DNA of 64,000 nt from Cranoglanis bouderius (GCA_023630585.1 CM042539.1:23388755-23452754); one strand, 5' to 3'. Shown: positions 23,887 to 36,811, counted from the first letter of the stretch. The notes: a model not told the origin generated them from the sequence alone. Made by a program: numbers and translations.

Positions 23887-25274
23887 CAACTCCAATTCCA
23901 AAAAAGTCGGGATGCTTTATAAAATGTAATGAAAAACAGAATGCCATGATTTGCAAATCTCATAAACCCATATGTTATTCATAATAAAACAAAAAACATA
24001 TCAAATGTTTAGACTAAGGAAATGTACCATTTAAAAAAAGAAAAAAAGAAAAAAAAAAAAAAGGTAATTTTGAATTTCATGACCGCATCACGTCTCAAAA
24101 AATTTGGACGGGGGCAACAAAAGGCTGGAAAAGAAAGTATTACTAAAAAGAAACAGCTGGAGGTTAATTGGCAACAGGTCAGTTACATGACTGGGTATAA
24201 AAAGAGTATCTTAGAGAGGCATAGTCTCTCAGAAGTGAAGATGGGCAGAATAAGATACCAATATGAGTCTACAAATTGTGGAACAATTTCAGAAAAATGT
24301 TCCTCAACGTAAAATCGCGAAGACTTTGAATCTCTTTTTGAATCAAGGGTGAAAATCAATATTGCATGTCCTTCGGGCCCTCAGACGGCACTGCATTAAA
24401 AACAGGCATGATTCTGTAATGGAAATCACTGCATGGGCTCAGAAACGCCTCCAGAACTCATTGTCTGTGAATGCAGTTCGCTGTGCCATCCACAAATGCA
24501 GGTTAAAGCTCTATCATGCAAAGAAGCCATATGTGAACATGATCCAGAAACGTTGCCATCTTCTCTGGGCCAAAGCTCATTTAAAATGTACTGAGACAAA
24601 GTGGAAAACTGTTCTGTGGTCAGACGAACAGAAATTTGAAATTCTTTTTGGAAACCATGGACGCCGCGTCCTCTGGACTAAAGAGGAGAGGGACCATCCA
24701 GCTTGTTATCAGCGCTCAGTTCAAAAGCCTGCATCTCTGATGGTATGGGGTGCATTAGTGCCTATGGAATGGGCAGCTTGCAAATCTGGAAAGGCACCAT
24801 CAATGCTGAAAGGTATAGCAGACAAGACAATGCTAAACCACATACTGCATCTATTACAACAGCATGGCTTCGTAGTAGAAGAGTCCGGGTGCTGAACTGG
24901 CCTGCCTGCAGTCCAGACCTTTCACTCAAAAATACGACAAAGACGACCCAGGACTTTTGAGCAGCTAGAATCCCGCATCAGACATGAATCGGACAACATT
25001 CCGCTCCCAAAACTCCAGCAACTGGTCTCCTCAGTTCCCAGGCGTATACAGACTGTTGTTAAAAGAAGAGGGGATACACAGTGGTAAACATGGCCCTGTC
25101 CCAACTTTTTTGAGTTTCTGCCATCAACTTTTGCTCATTTCCTCAGTTTAAACATTTGATATGTTTTCTATGTTCTATTGTGAATAAAATATGGGTTTAT
25201 GAGATTTGCAAATCATTTAATTGTTTTTATTTACATTTTACATAGCGTCCCAACTTTTTTTGGAATTGGGGTTG
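23887..25274 (+). mobile_element. inner Tc1-like transposon, inserted in another
   Basis: The terminal repeats are CAACTCCAATTCCAAAAAAG on the left and CTTTTTTTGGAATTGGGGTTG on the right. Both continue inward through ATTTGCAAATCTCATAAACCC and its complement, and the element is flanked by TA. The internal transposase is deleted in several places. Confidence 0.88.
24362..24957 (+). pseudogene. Tc1-like transposase remnant in the inner element
   Basis: The reading continues from HTH-like AQKRLQNSLSVNAVRCAIHK to the first catalytic Asp context VLWSDEQKFEILFG. Compared with the usual ~340-aa enzyme it lacks a block around the second Asp. The final Glu segment is also deleted: SPDLS is followed directly by KNTTKTTQDF instead of an IEN-type motif. 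Not functional. Confidence 0.8.
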
Positions 25275-25387
25275 TAAAAGGCCTTCAGAAAAAAGGTTGC
25301 GGATGCCTAGCAGTCTGGCAAGGGATTTAAAAGGATCTCCAAATTATTTGAAATACATCATTCCACTGTAAGGAAAATAATCTACAA

Positions 25388-25966
25388 ATGGCGCAGACTT
25401 CAAATGACTGCCAATTTGTCCAGGACTGGCCGTCCCAGCAAATTCAGCCCAAGAGCAGACCATCTGATGCAAAAAGAAGTCTCCAAGAACCCCAAAATTT
25501 CATCACAGGATCTGCTAGTAAATCTTGCAACTGTTGGTGTCAAAGTGCATGCTTCTACAATCAGAAAGAGATTTCACAAATTTGACCTGCATGGGAAGCG
25601 TGCCAGAAAAAAGCCTTTGCAAGACTACAGTTTGCCAATGAGCATGTAGGCAAAGACCAGGCCTTTTGGAATAATGTGCTCTGGACAGACGAATCAAAGA
25701 TAGAGTTGTTTGGCCACAGTAACAGCAGACATATTTGGCACAGACCAAAGGAGGCTTTTCAGGAGAAGCACCCCATACCAACTGTGAAGCACTGTGGTGG
25801 AAATGTTATGGTTTGGGGTTGCTTCGTTGCCTCAGGGACTGGACAGCTTGCATTCATTGATTCAACTATGAATTCTGCATCATATCAAAGAGTGCTTGAA
25901 GATAATGTGAGGCCATCTGTCCGAAAGTTAAGTATTTCTGCTAAAGGGGGCAATACTAACTTCTGA
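25388..25966 (+). pseudogene. Tc1-like transposase remnant in the outer element
   Basis: Two overlapping frames hold TANLSRTGRPSKFSPRADHL (HTH part) and, after a frameshift near 25650, VLWTDESKIELFGHSNSRH with the first catalytic Asp and VMVWGCFVASGTGQLAFIDS. The part with the second Asp and the Glu is missing, so it is inactive. Confidence 0.8.
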
Positions 25967-26347
25967 GGCCAAGGGTGTACTTACTTTTTCCACAAAAGAA
26001 TATCACATCTATTGATATTTCTGTTGAATAAATGATTAAAAAAGCTAATTTTCCTTGTGGTTTTGTTCAAGTATATCAACTTCATTAAAGGCACTGTTTC
26101 AAAGATGATCTAACATCAAACATTCAAAACATTTCCATGGGGTGTACTTATTTTCGTGCACATGACTGTGTGTGCAAAAATCGTTCAGTTTGCTACATGT
26201 GGAGTCTGAATATAGTTTAATTGTGAAACCTGTAAAATTGACTAGTTAAGCTCATTCGTAAGGCAAGTTCCATATTATTCTAAATACATTTCATGTTTAC
26301 TATGCAGTTTATTTCACGCTGAAAGCTCCTATATAAAATATATATAT

Positions 26348-26353
26348 TTTATT
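26348..26353 (-). terminator. candidate dbf4 polyadenylation signal
   Basis: An AATAAA on the minus strand (TTTATT on plus) lies 264 nt past the dbf4 stop, just beyond the TG microsatellite in the presumed 3' UTR. An ATTAAA variant at 26389-26394 is an alternative. Chosen by hexamer and position only. Confidence 0.35.
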
Positions 26354-26511
26354 TTACAATGGTTTATGTTTTGTAGCTTTATATAATATTTAATCATTTT
26401 TTAATATATAATATTTAATATCTCTGTCCCACATTAACCACTTCTTGATAGCTCATTCATTTAGGAACTGGACTGTCTCTCAGAGATATACAGAAAATAT
26501 TTGATTATTTG

Positions 26512-26513
<2 letters not shown>

Positions 26514-26591
<78 letters not shown>
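26514..26591 (+). repeat. (AC)n microsatellite in the dbf4 3' UTR
   Basis: 78 bp of AC begins 26 nt past the dbf4 stop; on the transcribed minus strand it reads (GT)n. Confidence 0.97.
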
Positions 26592-26593
<2 letters not shown>

Positions 26594-26616
26594 CATATTC
26601 AATGTCCTTTTCCTTT

Positions 26617-29600
26617 TTACTTATTGTAGAAACCTTTAAAATCCTCCTCCATGTCGTCGCTGGACTGGAAGAGCTGCCATAAGTCCATGGAAGATGCTGA
26701 AAGTTTCCGAGAGTCAGAATCTTTTCCAAGATACTGAAGGGTCTGGGATTCTGCAGGTTTACCAGAAAGGCCACACAGGGGCTCCGATGGTGCGGTTCGT
26801 CTCCGCCTCAACGGCCGCACTTTCCTTTGTAAGACTCCAGACAGAATGTCCGTGTTGGAAGAAGACATTTCCTCTGCGATAGGTCCACGATGTGTAACGT
26901 TAGTTGCTTTGCCTGTATTACAGAAAGGTCTCTCGGTTGTACGTTCTGTAACATCTAAAAGTAACTTTGGTGCAGTCTGAAAGTCTGACATTACAGACGG
27001 CTCCGACACCACGTGAGAGGTCCCTGCACCCAATGAACTGCAGGTCGTACCGAACCCTGCAGGATCTGAAAGTCTAATGTGCCGATTGCTTTGTGAAGTC
27101 CTTCGTTCTAAATGGGCGTGTAATGAGGTCCTGGTCCTCTCCAGACACTCAGAAAGACAGTCTTGTCTGGTGTTACACAATGATGTAGCCAAAGCCTTCT
27201 GTAAAGCAGCATTAGAACTGGATTCCCATTCAAATGATCCGCGCTTTGATAGGGATTTCTGAAAAGTGTCAGATTGTCCTGCCGAGTCTCCTTTAGGACT
27301 TTGGGAGAGTTCTCTGGAGCGCTTGCGGACTGAACGCTCAGTGTTGTGAGAGCCCCAGAGCGGGGTCTCGTCAGTCACATCCTCCTCTTCAACCCCCATT
27401 TCTCTGTCCTTCATTACGACTGGTCCAGGGACGATGAGCGGGGAGGTGACACTGCACTTCACCCTGCAGCAGAGACATTGGAAATAGTTTGAATACATTA
27501 CAGTGCACGTCAATATCATATTTACTGTCTTCACATCCTGTATACAGTGGGAGGAAACATAGTTTTTCCTGAAATATCACAGAATTGCAATGTGCAAAGC
27601 GTAACACGATGTACACCGATCAGCCATGACATTAAAACCACACATAATATTGTGTAAGGCCCCCTCGTGCCACCAAAACAGCTCTGACCCGTCAAGGCGC
27701 GGACTCCACAAGACCTCTGAAGGTGTGCTGTAGTATCTGGCAAGTAGCTGGTTGTCCTTCCTTGGACCACTTTTGGTAGGTACTAACCACTGAATACCGG
27801 GAACACCCCACAACACCTGCCGTTTTGGAGACCCAGTCGTCTAGCCATCACAATTTGGCCCTTGTCAGAGTTGCTCAGATCCTTACGCTTGCCCATTTTT
27901 CCTGCTTCCAACATATTAACTTCAAGAACTGACTGTTCACTTGCTGCTAAATATATCCCACCCACTGACAGGTGCCATAACCAATGTTATTCACTTCACC
28001 TGTCAGTGGTTTTAATGTTATGGCTGATCAGTGTATTATGCCACATGATAGCACTAGCCACCATAACAGCAGGTAGCAAGGCTTTTAGCAGCATTACACT
28101 GGAAATACGTGTTTATGATTGTGTATTTCTTCCTGTAGTGTAGTAGAGTCTTTACACAGTTTGAGTATGATTATTGCCCATCTTACACAAAGTGCTTCAA
28201 TTACAAATCAATTCATAATTTTTAAAGCTTAGTAGTGAAAATGGGTATTGGTCCAGACTCAAGGTTTCCGCATGGGCCCTTAATAGCTAACGGCATCCCT
28301 GAGCACGATTTGGACACAAGATTTACAAATAAAGCTATACTAAACATAAATTTAACAAATACACAAAGAATGTGTCATATAGACGTTTGGTACTGCCCAT
28401 GTCTATATTTTAAGCTAAAACTGTAAACAAAGGACTCATGACGAAATAATACTGTGCTACTACAGTAACACTAATAGGACAAAAATTAAACTAAAATACA
28501 CTGCTGAATTACAACTACATTAACAGGACAAAAATGTAACTATAACATATAACATAAAAATGTACAATAACGTGTCTTTGAAGTACTGCTGAAGTCAGCG
28601 CTGATGTTGTGACTTGTATGTGAGACTGTTTGCTTTTCTTGCCATTGTCTGGATACGGTGGTCATGAGTGGAAGTACCTTTTTATTTGGGGGCTGATGTG
28701 TACAAAATCATAGCTGAGTCCTGAGATAACTCTGTCCAGCACCAGGTACTCCTCACTTTTAGAGAAAGCCTGATGCTGCTCACTTTGCAGGTGCTGTAGA
28801 TCAGGGATAATATAGTCCAGAATTCAAAGGCTGCTTATAGTTGAAGTGTAAAGATATATTAGACAATATATTATTGCAAATTTGCACTGGTTTGGTACTC
28901 ACAGCTTTCAGGCTGTCATATTTGACAAGGCAACATTCGCAGTAGCCCCCTTTCCTTCGCCCCTTTCCCTCGCGGCCTCGGTGTCTGTCTTTCCTGCTCT
29001 TCTCCCGTCGATCTACCCCAGACCTGAAGCAAATATGCAAAAATGTTCATTCCTATTCTTAATTAGAAAGACATTAAAGAGGAATTTCACAAAATGAAAC
29101 TGTTGGATTCAAGAAAAATGGCATAAAATATATATATACATTTTTATCACTGCATAATATTGTCTTGATTAAACAATTTTTTTCTGTAAAAGTCTTCCTC
29201 TCAAGAGCATCTTCACAGTGACAAACATTGTTAATTCTAAAATCACTAGATTTAAGGCTAAAAGACTAGATTTTTGGTTTTATTTAGTATGCATATTTAA
29301 CTAGATAGCCTAATCTGCCTAAGCATGCACATTTTTGTATACTTCAAATACTGGCAAATGTCAATTGCGATACTGTATCTATTGTTTTAAAAATATTACT
29401 CTGTTCACCCGTAGTGTCTTGCCTTAACAACAGCATTAAGAATAGGCGTTTCTGAAAATAAATCTGATCCATGATGACGTACAGTCATGCTGTCAAATGT
29501 TTATTTTATTTGGGAAATGCAGACTATCAGACTCCACATGCTAGAACATACCCGTGCACTTTTGTCTTTTTCCCAGGGTCATCTTTATCGTTTACTACCA

Positions 29601-30638
29601 AGAACGGGCTGAAGGGGGCAGCAGATCTGAGGTTACACACAGGCATGCTGGCCATGGGGATATAGAGGGGACGGTAGTGTCTAAAAAAAACCCAAAAAAA
29701 AACAAACAAAAAAAAAATTTTTTAAACACATAGATGAGCAAAAACAGACAATTCTGGACACTTGTAAAATACTTATTTTACTCGTTAAACAGAAATTACA
29801 TCAAAAAAAAGATTTGTACCTGCTGGAGTCCTCCACTTTAACGAAGGGGCGACTGATTCGTCCAGCTATAAAAAATAAATAAATAAATAAATAAATAAAA
29901 TAGAAATTTTAAAAATCATGGCTTTTACAACAGTACAGGACGAGCTGAATCAGCTCCAAATTAATTCAGGAAGGAAAATGAATCAGGAGTTTTAGGGGAA
30001 TTACTGAATCATTAATTACTGAAATGGCTCATGATGTACTCACTATTTGAAGCTGAAACCAACTAAGTGAAATGGAACAGACCAAAACCCTGGCTCTTAA
30101 AACTCTATAAGACATTGGATCAATGTCTGTAAAACGCTTTTTTTTTTTCCCCCCCACATGTACTGACAGTGTGTGTATTGTACTCTACTCACGTTTGCTT
30201 TTCTGAGAAGCAGTCCCATCTGTGGGCTCAGGTTTGGCCTAAAACAGAAGATTGAAATTATTGACCTACAAAGTATAACGTAAAGAGCAACATTCAAAGT
30301 TTTGAAGAAAAATGGTACAAATAAAGAAACTTGAGAACAGGTAACTCAACACAATTTTTATTAGAGGTCGACCTATTGATCAGCTTTGCCAATTAATCAC
30401 TTTTGCTGGAATTGCTGGAACTATCGGTTATCGGCAAAAATCCACACCAATAGTTTTTCCTGGTTGCAGACGCTGCAGGAGCGGCTCAGAAGGGTCCGCT
30501 GTCATTATGCAGTACGAGAGCGGCCTCTAGAGGCGACATAAAAATCACTGACAAATTTTGTTATATGAAGTGTTTTTTTTTATTCATTTTGGATGTCTCT
30601 TTTTATTTGGAGTTTTTTTTTTTTTTGGTTCAGTTTAG

Positions 30639-30732
<94 letters not shown>

Positions 30733-33700
30733 CTATATTTATTAATAGTTAATGTATACACTAATATTTATATATGTATTTAATTTTTAAAAAGTACAGC
30801 ACATTTTCATGGTATGGTAAGTACTGTATTTTTCTACTAAACTTCAGCAATATTTTACTGAGTTTTATGTTTTCATTCAGTATCTATTTTGTTATCTGCA
30901 CTTAGGTATCGGTAAAATCCACTATCAGTCGACCTCTAATTTTTATTCACATCTAGTATAACCAAATTATTTTCCAAAACGTGTCAGTGGTTTGCAGTGA
31001 GGTACTTTAACATGCAAGTGAAAAATCTTGCACCAGCTAAAGAAAATCTTTATTCTTTACAAACTCATAATTTATCACCAGATTCACTTAAGAGTACAAA
31101 TACGGTAAGAAAATTTTCATTTTTAATTTCAATGCAAAATTCATTCCTGTTACATCTTTCTAATGATTTACTGTGTTAGAATGAACAACAGACACTTACA
31201 GCTTTCTTCATCGGGCGAGTCGCTGCTCTGACTTTGGCAATTGTGCTCTTTTTCTTGTCGATATAAGAAATTACGTCTGTTTTAATAGAGAAAGGGTAAT
31301 CAGCTATAATGAATGGTAACAAAAATGTCAAATAACCTTCAAACTTGACTTTGATCAGCTTTAACTTTCTATTCCAAAATTCTTCTATTAAACAAAGTAC
31401 CAGCAACAAAATGAGGGTCATAGTGAGAGAGAATGAATACCATCAATGTAGAGGATTTTTACACCCCATTCAAGTGCATTGGCCAGGATTCTGTTCATCT
31501 GAATACGCTCCTAAGAAATTGGAAAAATCAGTAAAGGGATTAACATTTCCAAACAGTAGGTGAGAATCTACAACGATAATCCACAAGATCCGTGACAGGC
31601 TTTGGCTAGAAGCGCCAGAGTAAACAAAAGCACTCACTTGTTCCTTGACGACTTTCTCCACTAAGGATTTCCCTCGGCTTACAGCCACCTGTGAAATACC
31701 GAGCAGAGATGACGCAATTACTGCAAGTCACAAACATTAAGGAAGAATGCAGTTGATTAAAGGCTAAATAATAGTGTCTGCAAATAAACTATAAAAATAA
31801 GTGTAGTTGCTTTCTGTCTTTCTCTAAAAGTATGTTCATCAGATTTTTCTTCAAATTTGAACTGTACTTTAGTTTTATTTGTTCAAAATTTGTATAGTAT
31901 TTACATTATAATAATATTACTATTTTAAATCAACATGGTCTAATGTTTGTAGTTTATGTTCCTGGCAGATCTGACTCTTATGGCTTCAGTTTAGAAAAAA
32001 CAGCATAGTGATGAGCAGCAGTGCAATCAATGTCTTCAGAGTGCTGCCTGATGTTGGTCCATAGTAGAATTCATTTAGAATTCTTGTAATATTTCATTGT
32101 GCACATTTCCCATCTGTGCGGTCATGTTAAAGCACTGATTTTAAATTCAAATCAACTTACTGCACCAATACAAACAGAGCACTTTTTTAAGTATTTAATA
32201 TTCACTATGGTACACAAGATATGAAAGCCAAAAGAATGTGGACACCAGGCCCTCTCTCTCATATGTGCATATCCCATTGCAGAATTATTCCCCGTTTGCG
32301 GATATAATAACCTCCACTCTTGGCTGTGGGGATTTGTGTCAATTCAGCCACAAGAACATTAGTGAGCTCAGGCACTGATGTTGGGTGAGGAGGCCTGGAA
32401 TTGCAGTCGGTGTTCCAGTTCAGTCCAAAGGTGCTCAGTGTGGCTGAGGTTAGAGTTCTTCGAGTTCTTCCTCTCCAACCTCAGCAAACCATGGTTTGGA
32501 GCCCTCAGTTCCAGTGAAGTGATATTATAATGCTACAACATATGGGTGTGATGGTCAGGTGTCCACAAACCTTTGGCTAGATAGTGTATATAAGTTTGAA
32601 GCTGAGATATAGATTGAGATAAAGCTCCTCACGGTGTCAGGAGGTCCCTGTGAGCTGCCTCGGTGGCTGTGACTGTCCCTCCTGCTGCCAGGATGAGGGG
32701 AGCTGAGGCCCGAGTCTACACTCGGCACCGGGGAGTCCTGAACGAGCTGCTGTACATGCCGAGCTTCGGGTTTACTGGACACCAAGTATCGAATCTCTTT
32801 ACTGAAGAACTTTTCCACGGTCTGAAAGAACAAGACCACATAGAATACCATGAACAGAAACATTAAGTAAACAATATACATATACAACAATGTACATTAT
32901 AGTAATTACGCTTTTGCTTGTATTTATTGTTCTGCTTGGCTGCTACTTTTGTATGCACTACTTGAAAAAGTGAAGTAAAGCAGTTAAGTAAACGAGGATG
33001 TAACCATCCATCAACTTTCCCCACTCAAAGCTGCTTTACACTTTTACTAAAGAAAAAATAACATGATGTGAAATCTGCTCAAAGATCAAAAGGCAGTAGA
33101 GACATGTACTGTTGTTTGAATGAGATTATATTAACTTGCAAAGAGCCTCGTCACTGCCCCATTCTCAACAATCACAGAGCTTTAAAATGACCGTTTCCAC
33201 CCATACACAATGTGTGCGCATAAAGTATCATCACTGTTATCAGCAAGAAAAGCCAATCAGGTGTAAAAGTAGTAGAGATAAAAAAATAAAAAATAAAAAA
33301 GGGCATTTGTTAAAAGAAAAAATAAATCCACCCCAATGACTTGCATTAATATGCATCATCAATATATGATCTTCAGTTGTGCAAAAAATTCATTTTATAA
33401 TGACATTCTGAGTTGAAACGACAAGTTTCAAGGGGATTTAGCACTAACATCATCATCTCTACCTAAAGAGAGCGACGCAGCAGAGCTCTAGTCCTTTAGT
33501 CCGTCCAGCTCTCTTCTCCTCATCTGTAAACTCAGAGTCGAAAGTCCAAAGCCTCAACTTTCATGCTAATGCTACCATGAGTGCCTACATGCTCCTCATA
33601 GTCATAGGTCGCTAACAAACCAAGCAAACACATACAGGTGCATCTCAATAAATTAGAATGTCGTGGAAAAGTTCGTTTATTTCAGTAATTCAACTCAAAT

Positions 33701-36700
33701 TGTGAAACTCGTGTATTAAATAAATTCAATGCACACAGACTGAAGTAGTTTAAGTCTTTGGTTCTTTTAATTGTGATGATTTTGGCTCACATTTAACAAA
33801 AACCCACCAATTCACTATCTCAACAAATTAGAATATGGTGACATGCCAATCAGCTAATCAACTCAAAACACCTGCAAAGGTTTCCTGAGCCTTCAAAATG
33901 GTCTCTCAGTTTGGTTCACTAGGTAAGCCACAAACATTCATTGCCAAAGAAGCTGGCTGTTCACAGAGTGCTGTATCCAAGCATGTTAACAGAAAGTTGA
34001 GTGGACGGAAAAAGTGTGGAAGAAAAAGATGCACAACCAACCGAGAGAACCGCAGCCTTATGAGGATTGTCAAGCAAAATCGATTCAAGAATTTGAGTGA
34101 ACTTCACAAGGAATGGACTGAGGCTGGGGTCAAGGCATCAAGAGCCACCACACAAAGACGTGCCAAGGAATTTGGCTACAGTTGTCGTATTCCTCTTGTT
34201 AAGCCACTCCTGAGCCACAGACAACGTCAGAAGCGTCTTACCTGGGCTAAGGAGAAGAAGAACTGGACTGTTGACCAGTGGTCCAATATCCTCTTTTCAG
34301 ATGGGAGCAAGTTTTGTATTTCATTTGGAAACCAAGGTCCTAGAGTCTGGAGGAAGGGTGGAGAAGCTCATAGCCCAAGTTGCTTGAAGTCCAGTTTTAA
34401 GTTTCCACAGTCTGTGATGATTTGGGGTGCAATGTCATCTGCTGGTGTTGGTCCATTGTGTTTTTTGAAAACCAAAGTCACTGCACCCGTTTACCAAGAA
34501 ATTTTGGAGCACTTCATGCTTCCTTCAGCTGACCAGCATTTTGAAGATGCTGATTTCATTTTCCAGCAGGATTTGGCACCTGCCCACACTGCCAAAAGCA
34601 CCAAAAGTTGGTTAAATGACAATGGTGTTGGTGTGCTTGCCTGGCCAGCAAACTCACCAGACCTGAACCCCATAGAGAATCTATGGGGTATTGTCAAGAG
34701 GAAAATGAGAAACAAGAGACCAAAAAATGCAGATGAGCTGAAGGCCACTGTCAAAGGAACCTGGGCTTCCATACCACCTCAGCAGTGCCACAAACTGATC
34801 ACCTCCATGCCACACTGAATTGAGGCAGGAATTAAAGCAAAAGGAGCCCCAACCAAGTATTGAGTACATGTACAGTAAATGAACATACTTTCAAGAAGGC
34901 CAACAATTCACTAAAAATGTTTTTTTTATTGGTCTTATGAAGTATTCTAATTTGTTGAGATAGTGAATTGGTGGGTTTTTGTTAAATGTGAGCCAAAATC
35001 ATCACAATTAAAAGAACGAAAGACTTGAACTACTTCAGTCTGTGGCATTGAATTTATTTAATACATGAGTTTCACAATTTGAGTTGAATTACTGAAATAA
35101 ACGAACTTTTCCACAACATTCTAATTTATTGAGATGCACCTGTATGTGATGAGTCTCAGGGTGGACTTTTCTTGTAATGATGAGGGGAAAAAAAAAAAAA
35201 AAAAAAACCCACAGCATCACTCAAAGTCCAAAAATCCTTATATGGTTTTAAATTTGCCGTCACAATGATCACAAATTGTGTACATAATGTCTAACACGTT
35301 TAACCGTGCGTAAAGGAAAGGCAGATACAGAGAAGCATATTCATAGTGTATTCTATTGATCCTGTATGAGAATATCCCCATCACAGCTCTCCTCATAAAC
35401 AAACAGCAGTAAGTATGCACATGAATGCAAAAACATGGAAACAAGTCATCTGTATTACGCCACAACTCTCATTACACAATCATAGAAATAAAAAATAAAA
35501 AAAAGTTTTTAAAAAATAAAAATAAAAAAATCACCACAAAACTGAACCAGTAACCAAAATGACTCAGATCAGTATTCAAGTAACTTTTGGAAAAGTACTT
35601 GCATGTAGCTTGAAAGTAGAGCGTCTTCTGTAATCATCAGTTATGTTGAGAACTAGCCAACTAACTAACTAACTAACTAAATAAATAAATAAATAAAATC
35701 ATATATTACATGCGTGACTTAAAAACAACAACAACAAAAGTAAAACGAGACCAAATGATTTAAACTGCACTCACTCCTCCGAGGCTCTTGATATCGGTTT
35801 CTAAAACCTGGCTGCGTTTATTACATGGAAGATCCAAATAAAAGATTCGCCCAGCCAAGGGCTTCTTCTGAACTGCCTCACAGCGTGGTTTATGTTTCCT
35901 GATAGATGCAGCTTTTCGGTGCTCATCGTTGTCCAGTTTTGGGTCTGTGGATAAAAAACAAACAAACAAACAAACAAACAGAAAAAGGATTCATTCAACA
36001 TTAAATGAGCACAGGGAGCAGGCCTAATGGAAAACCATATAAACACACGGTGAGTACATTTAATCATAACACAATCATAGAATGTGACCTGTTAATTCTG
36101 ACAAGAAATGATGAGACTGCACATAATGGAGCACTACAAACATCATTAATCGTAAGGACGTAACCACATGTTATTACACCTCACTGAAGATGGCTTGTTT
36201 CATAGAAGGCTGTGTCTTGTTTCATAGAAGGCTGTGTCTTGATTGTTAAAAGGTCTGTTAAATCAGACAATAAATTACTAAAGTAGATTTAACACATCAA
36301 AAACAAATTGTGAGAAATTTTACTCTTTAAACTAATCTTTCTGCTTAGTTCATATAGGACTGTCTCTTTAGTACGAAAGGGTCTGTTAAATCTGACAAGA
36401 AATTATTAAAATAGATGTAACATGATTTTTTTTTTTTTAAAAAAAAGGAAGCATTTTGTTATTCTGACTCTCTAAACATGGAACATGGATACACTGAACT
36501 TTCTGATTGTGTTATATAGGGCTGTCTCCTGACTGGTTTGAGTATTTTAAATTATTAAAACAGATCTCACACTGCATCAGAAACAGGAAATATGAGAAAT
36601 ACTACAGAAGCATATTGTTATTCTGACTATGTGAACACTGAACATGAACTGAAGCTTATTTCATATTTCTCATATCTGTATCGTGATTGTGGTCTACGAC

Positions 36701-36811
36701 GGAACGTTACAAAGTAGCTAAAACAAATTAAAAACACAAAGATTTTTTTTTAAAAAACGATTTACCTTGGAATTTAGGTTTTGTAGATTTGGGCAAGGTC
36801 TGTTGTTTCAT
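26617..36811 (-). CDS. dbf4: dbf4, complete: regulatory subunit of Cdc7 kinase (635 aa, 12 coding exons)
   Basis: Coding exons, 5' to 3' on minus: 36811-36766, 35944-35775, 32821-32633, 31688-31638, 31510-31441, 31276-31200, 30238-30193, 29865-29820, 29680-29552, 29023-28903, 28793-28678, 27463-26617. They sum to 1908 bp, in frame with matching phases at all 11 junctions. Dbf4 activates Cdc7 (the DDK kinase), which phosphorylates MCM proteins to fire replication origins in the nucleus. Visible domains: the N motif/BRCT-like region with GRIFYLDLP near residue 47 running to about 176; motif M with RPFVKVED and YRPLYIP at about 222-240; the motif C zinc finger C303-x2-C306-x9-H316-x5-H322, split across exons 10 and 11. 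The long last exon encodes a variable tail ending in a conserved-looking SSMDLWQLFQSSDDMEEDF. Human DBF4 is about 674 aa, so the length fits. The start codon is the first in-frame ATG of the 5' exon and is less certain than the rest. Confidence 0.93.
27614..28033. mobile_element. Tc1-like MITE in dbf4 intron 11
   Basis: Terminal repeats are CACCGATCAGCCATGACATT and its complement AATGTTATGGCTGATCAGTG, flanked by TA on each side. The interior in antisense holds degenerate HTH sequence (GKMGKRKDLSNSDKGQIVMA). 420 bp. Confidence 0.85.
30362..30938. mobile_element. hAT-type MITE with 8-bp target-site duplication, in dbf4 intron 6
   Basis: The ends TAGAGGTCGACC and GTCGACCTCTA are inverted. The flanks are ATTTTTAT at 30354-30361 and ATTTTTAT at 30939-30946, the 8-bp duplication expected of hAT elements. 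A long (AT)n tract lies inside at 30646-30729. No coding capacity. Confidence 0.85.
30646..30729 (+). repeat. (AT)n microsatellite inside the hAT MITE
   Basis: 84 bp of AT dinucleotides. Confidence 0.97.
32213..32586. mobile_element. Tc1-like MITE in dbf4 intron 3
   Basis: The ends are CACAAGATATGAAAGCCAAA followed by AGAATGTGGACACC, and GGTGTCCACAAACC followed by TTTGGCTAGATAGTG, imperfectly inverted and flanked by TA. 374 bp without coding capacity. It ends only 46 bp from dbf4 exon 3. Confidence 0.75.
33290..33620 (+). repeat. dispersed repeat shared with 41896-42921
   Basis: ATCATCTCTACCTAAAGAGAG, then AGCTCTAGTCCTTTAGTCCG and CAACTTTCATGCTAATGCTA, match the longer copy in slc25a40 intron 6. 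It is a truncated copy in dbf4 intron 2. Confidence 0.55.
33635..35142 (+). mobile_element. Tc1-like transposon, near-complete, in dbf4 intron 2 (copy A)
   Basis: 1508 bp, flanked by TA at 33633-33634 and 35143-35144, with roughly 200-bp terminal inverted repeats starting CAGGTGCATCTCAATAAATT. Same length and nearly the same sequence as copy B at 47440-48947. Antisense to dbf4. Confidence 0.95.
33898..34818 (+). pseudogene. Tc1-like transposase, copy A, truncated by a late stop (306 aa)
   Basis: The HTH part is AKEAGCSQSAVSKHV near residue 17. The catalytic Asp135, Asp225 (QQDLAPAHTAK) and Glu260 (SPDLNPIENLW) are all present, with 34 residues between the last two (DD34E). Compared with copy B there are about fifteen replacements, including Glu136 to Gly beside the first Asp. 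A CGA-to-TGA change removes the last 15 residues. Probably inactive, though only recently so. Its enzyme would act by cut-and-paste at TA dinucleotides. Confidence 0.9.

Larger units (their letters stand above)
23815..26170 (+). mobile_element. outer Tc1-like transposon, defective, interrupted by a second one
   Basis: The left part carries ATCATGCCAAGATCTAAAGAG, an N-terminal transposase start. It is broken at 23885-23886 by the element at 23887-25274 and resumes at 25275 with TAAAAGGCCTTCAGAAAAAA. The right end is near CATGACTGTG at 26170. The left terminus is eroded, so its boundary is approximate. Confidence 0.75.

Noticed and set aside
27464..27534. N-terminal extension of the long dbf4 frame (start at 27534)
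   Set aside because: This stretch is intron. A good acceptor (TGCTGCAG) ends at 27464, and the phase fits the upstream exon at 28678.
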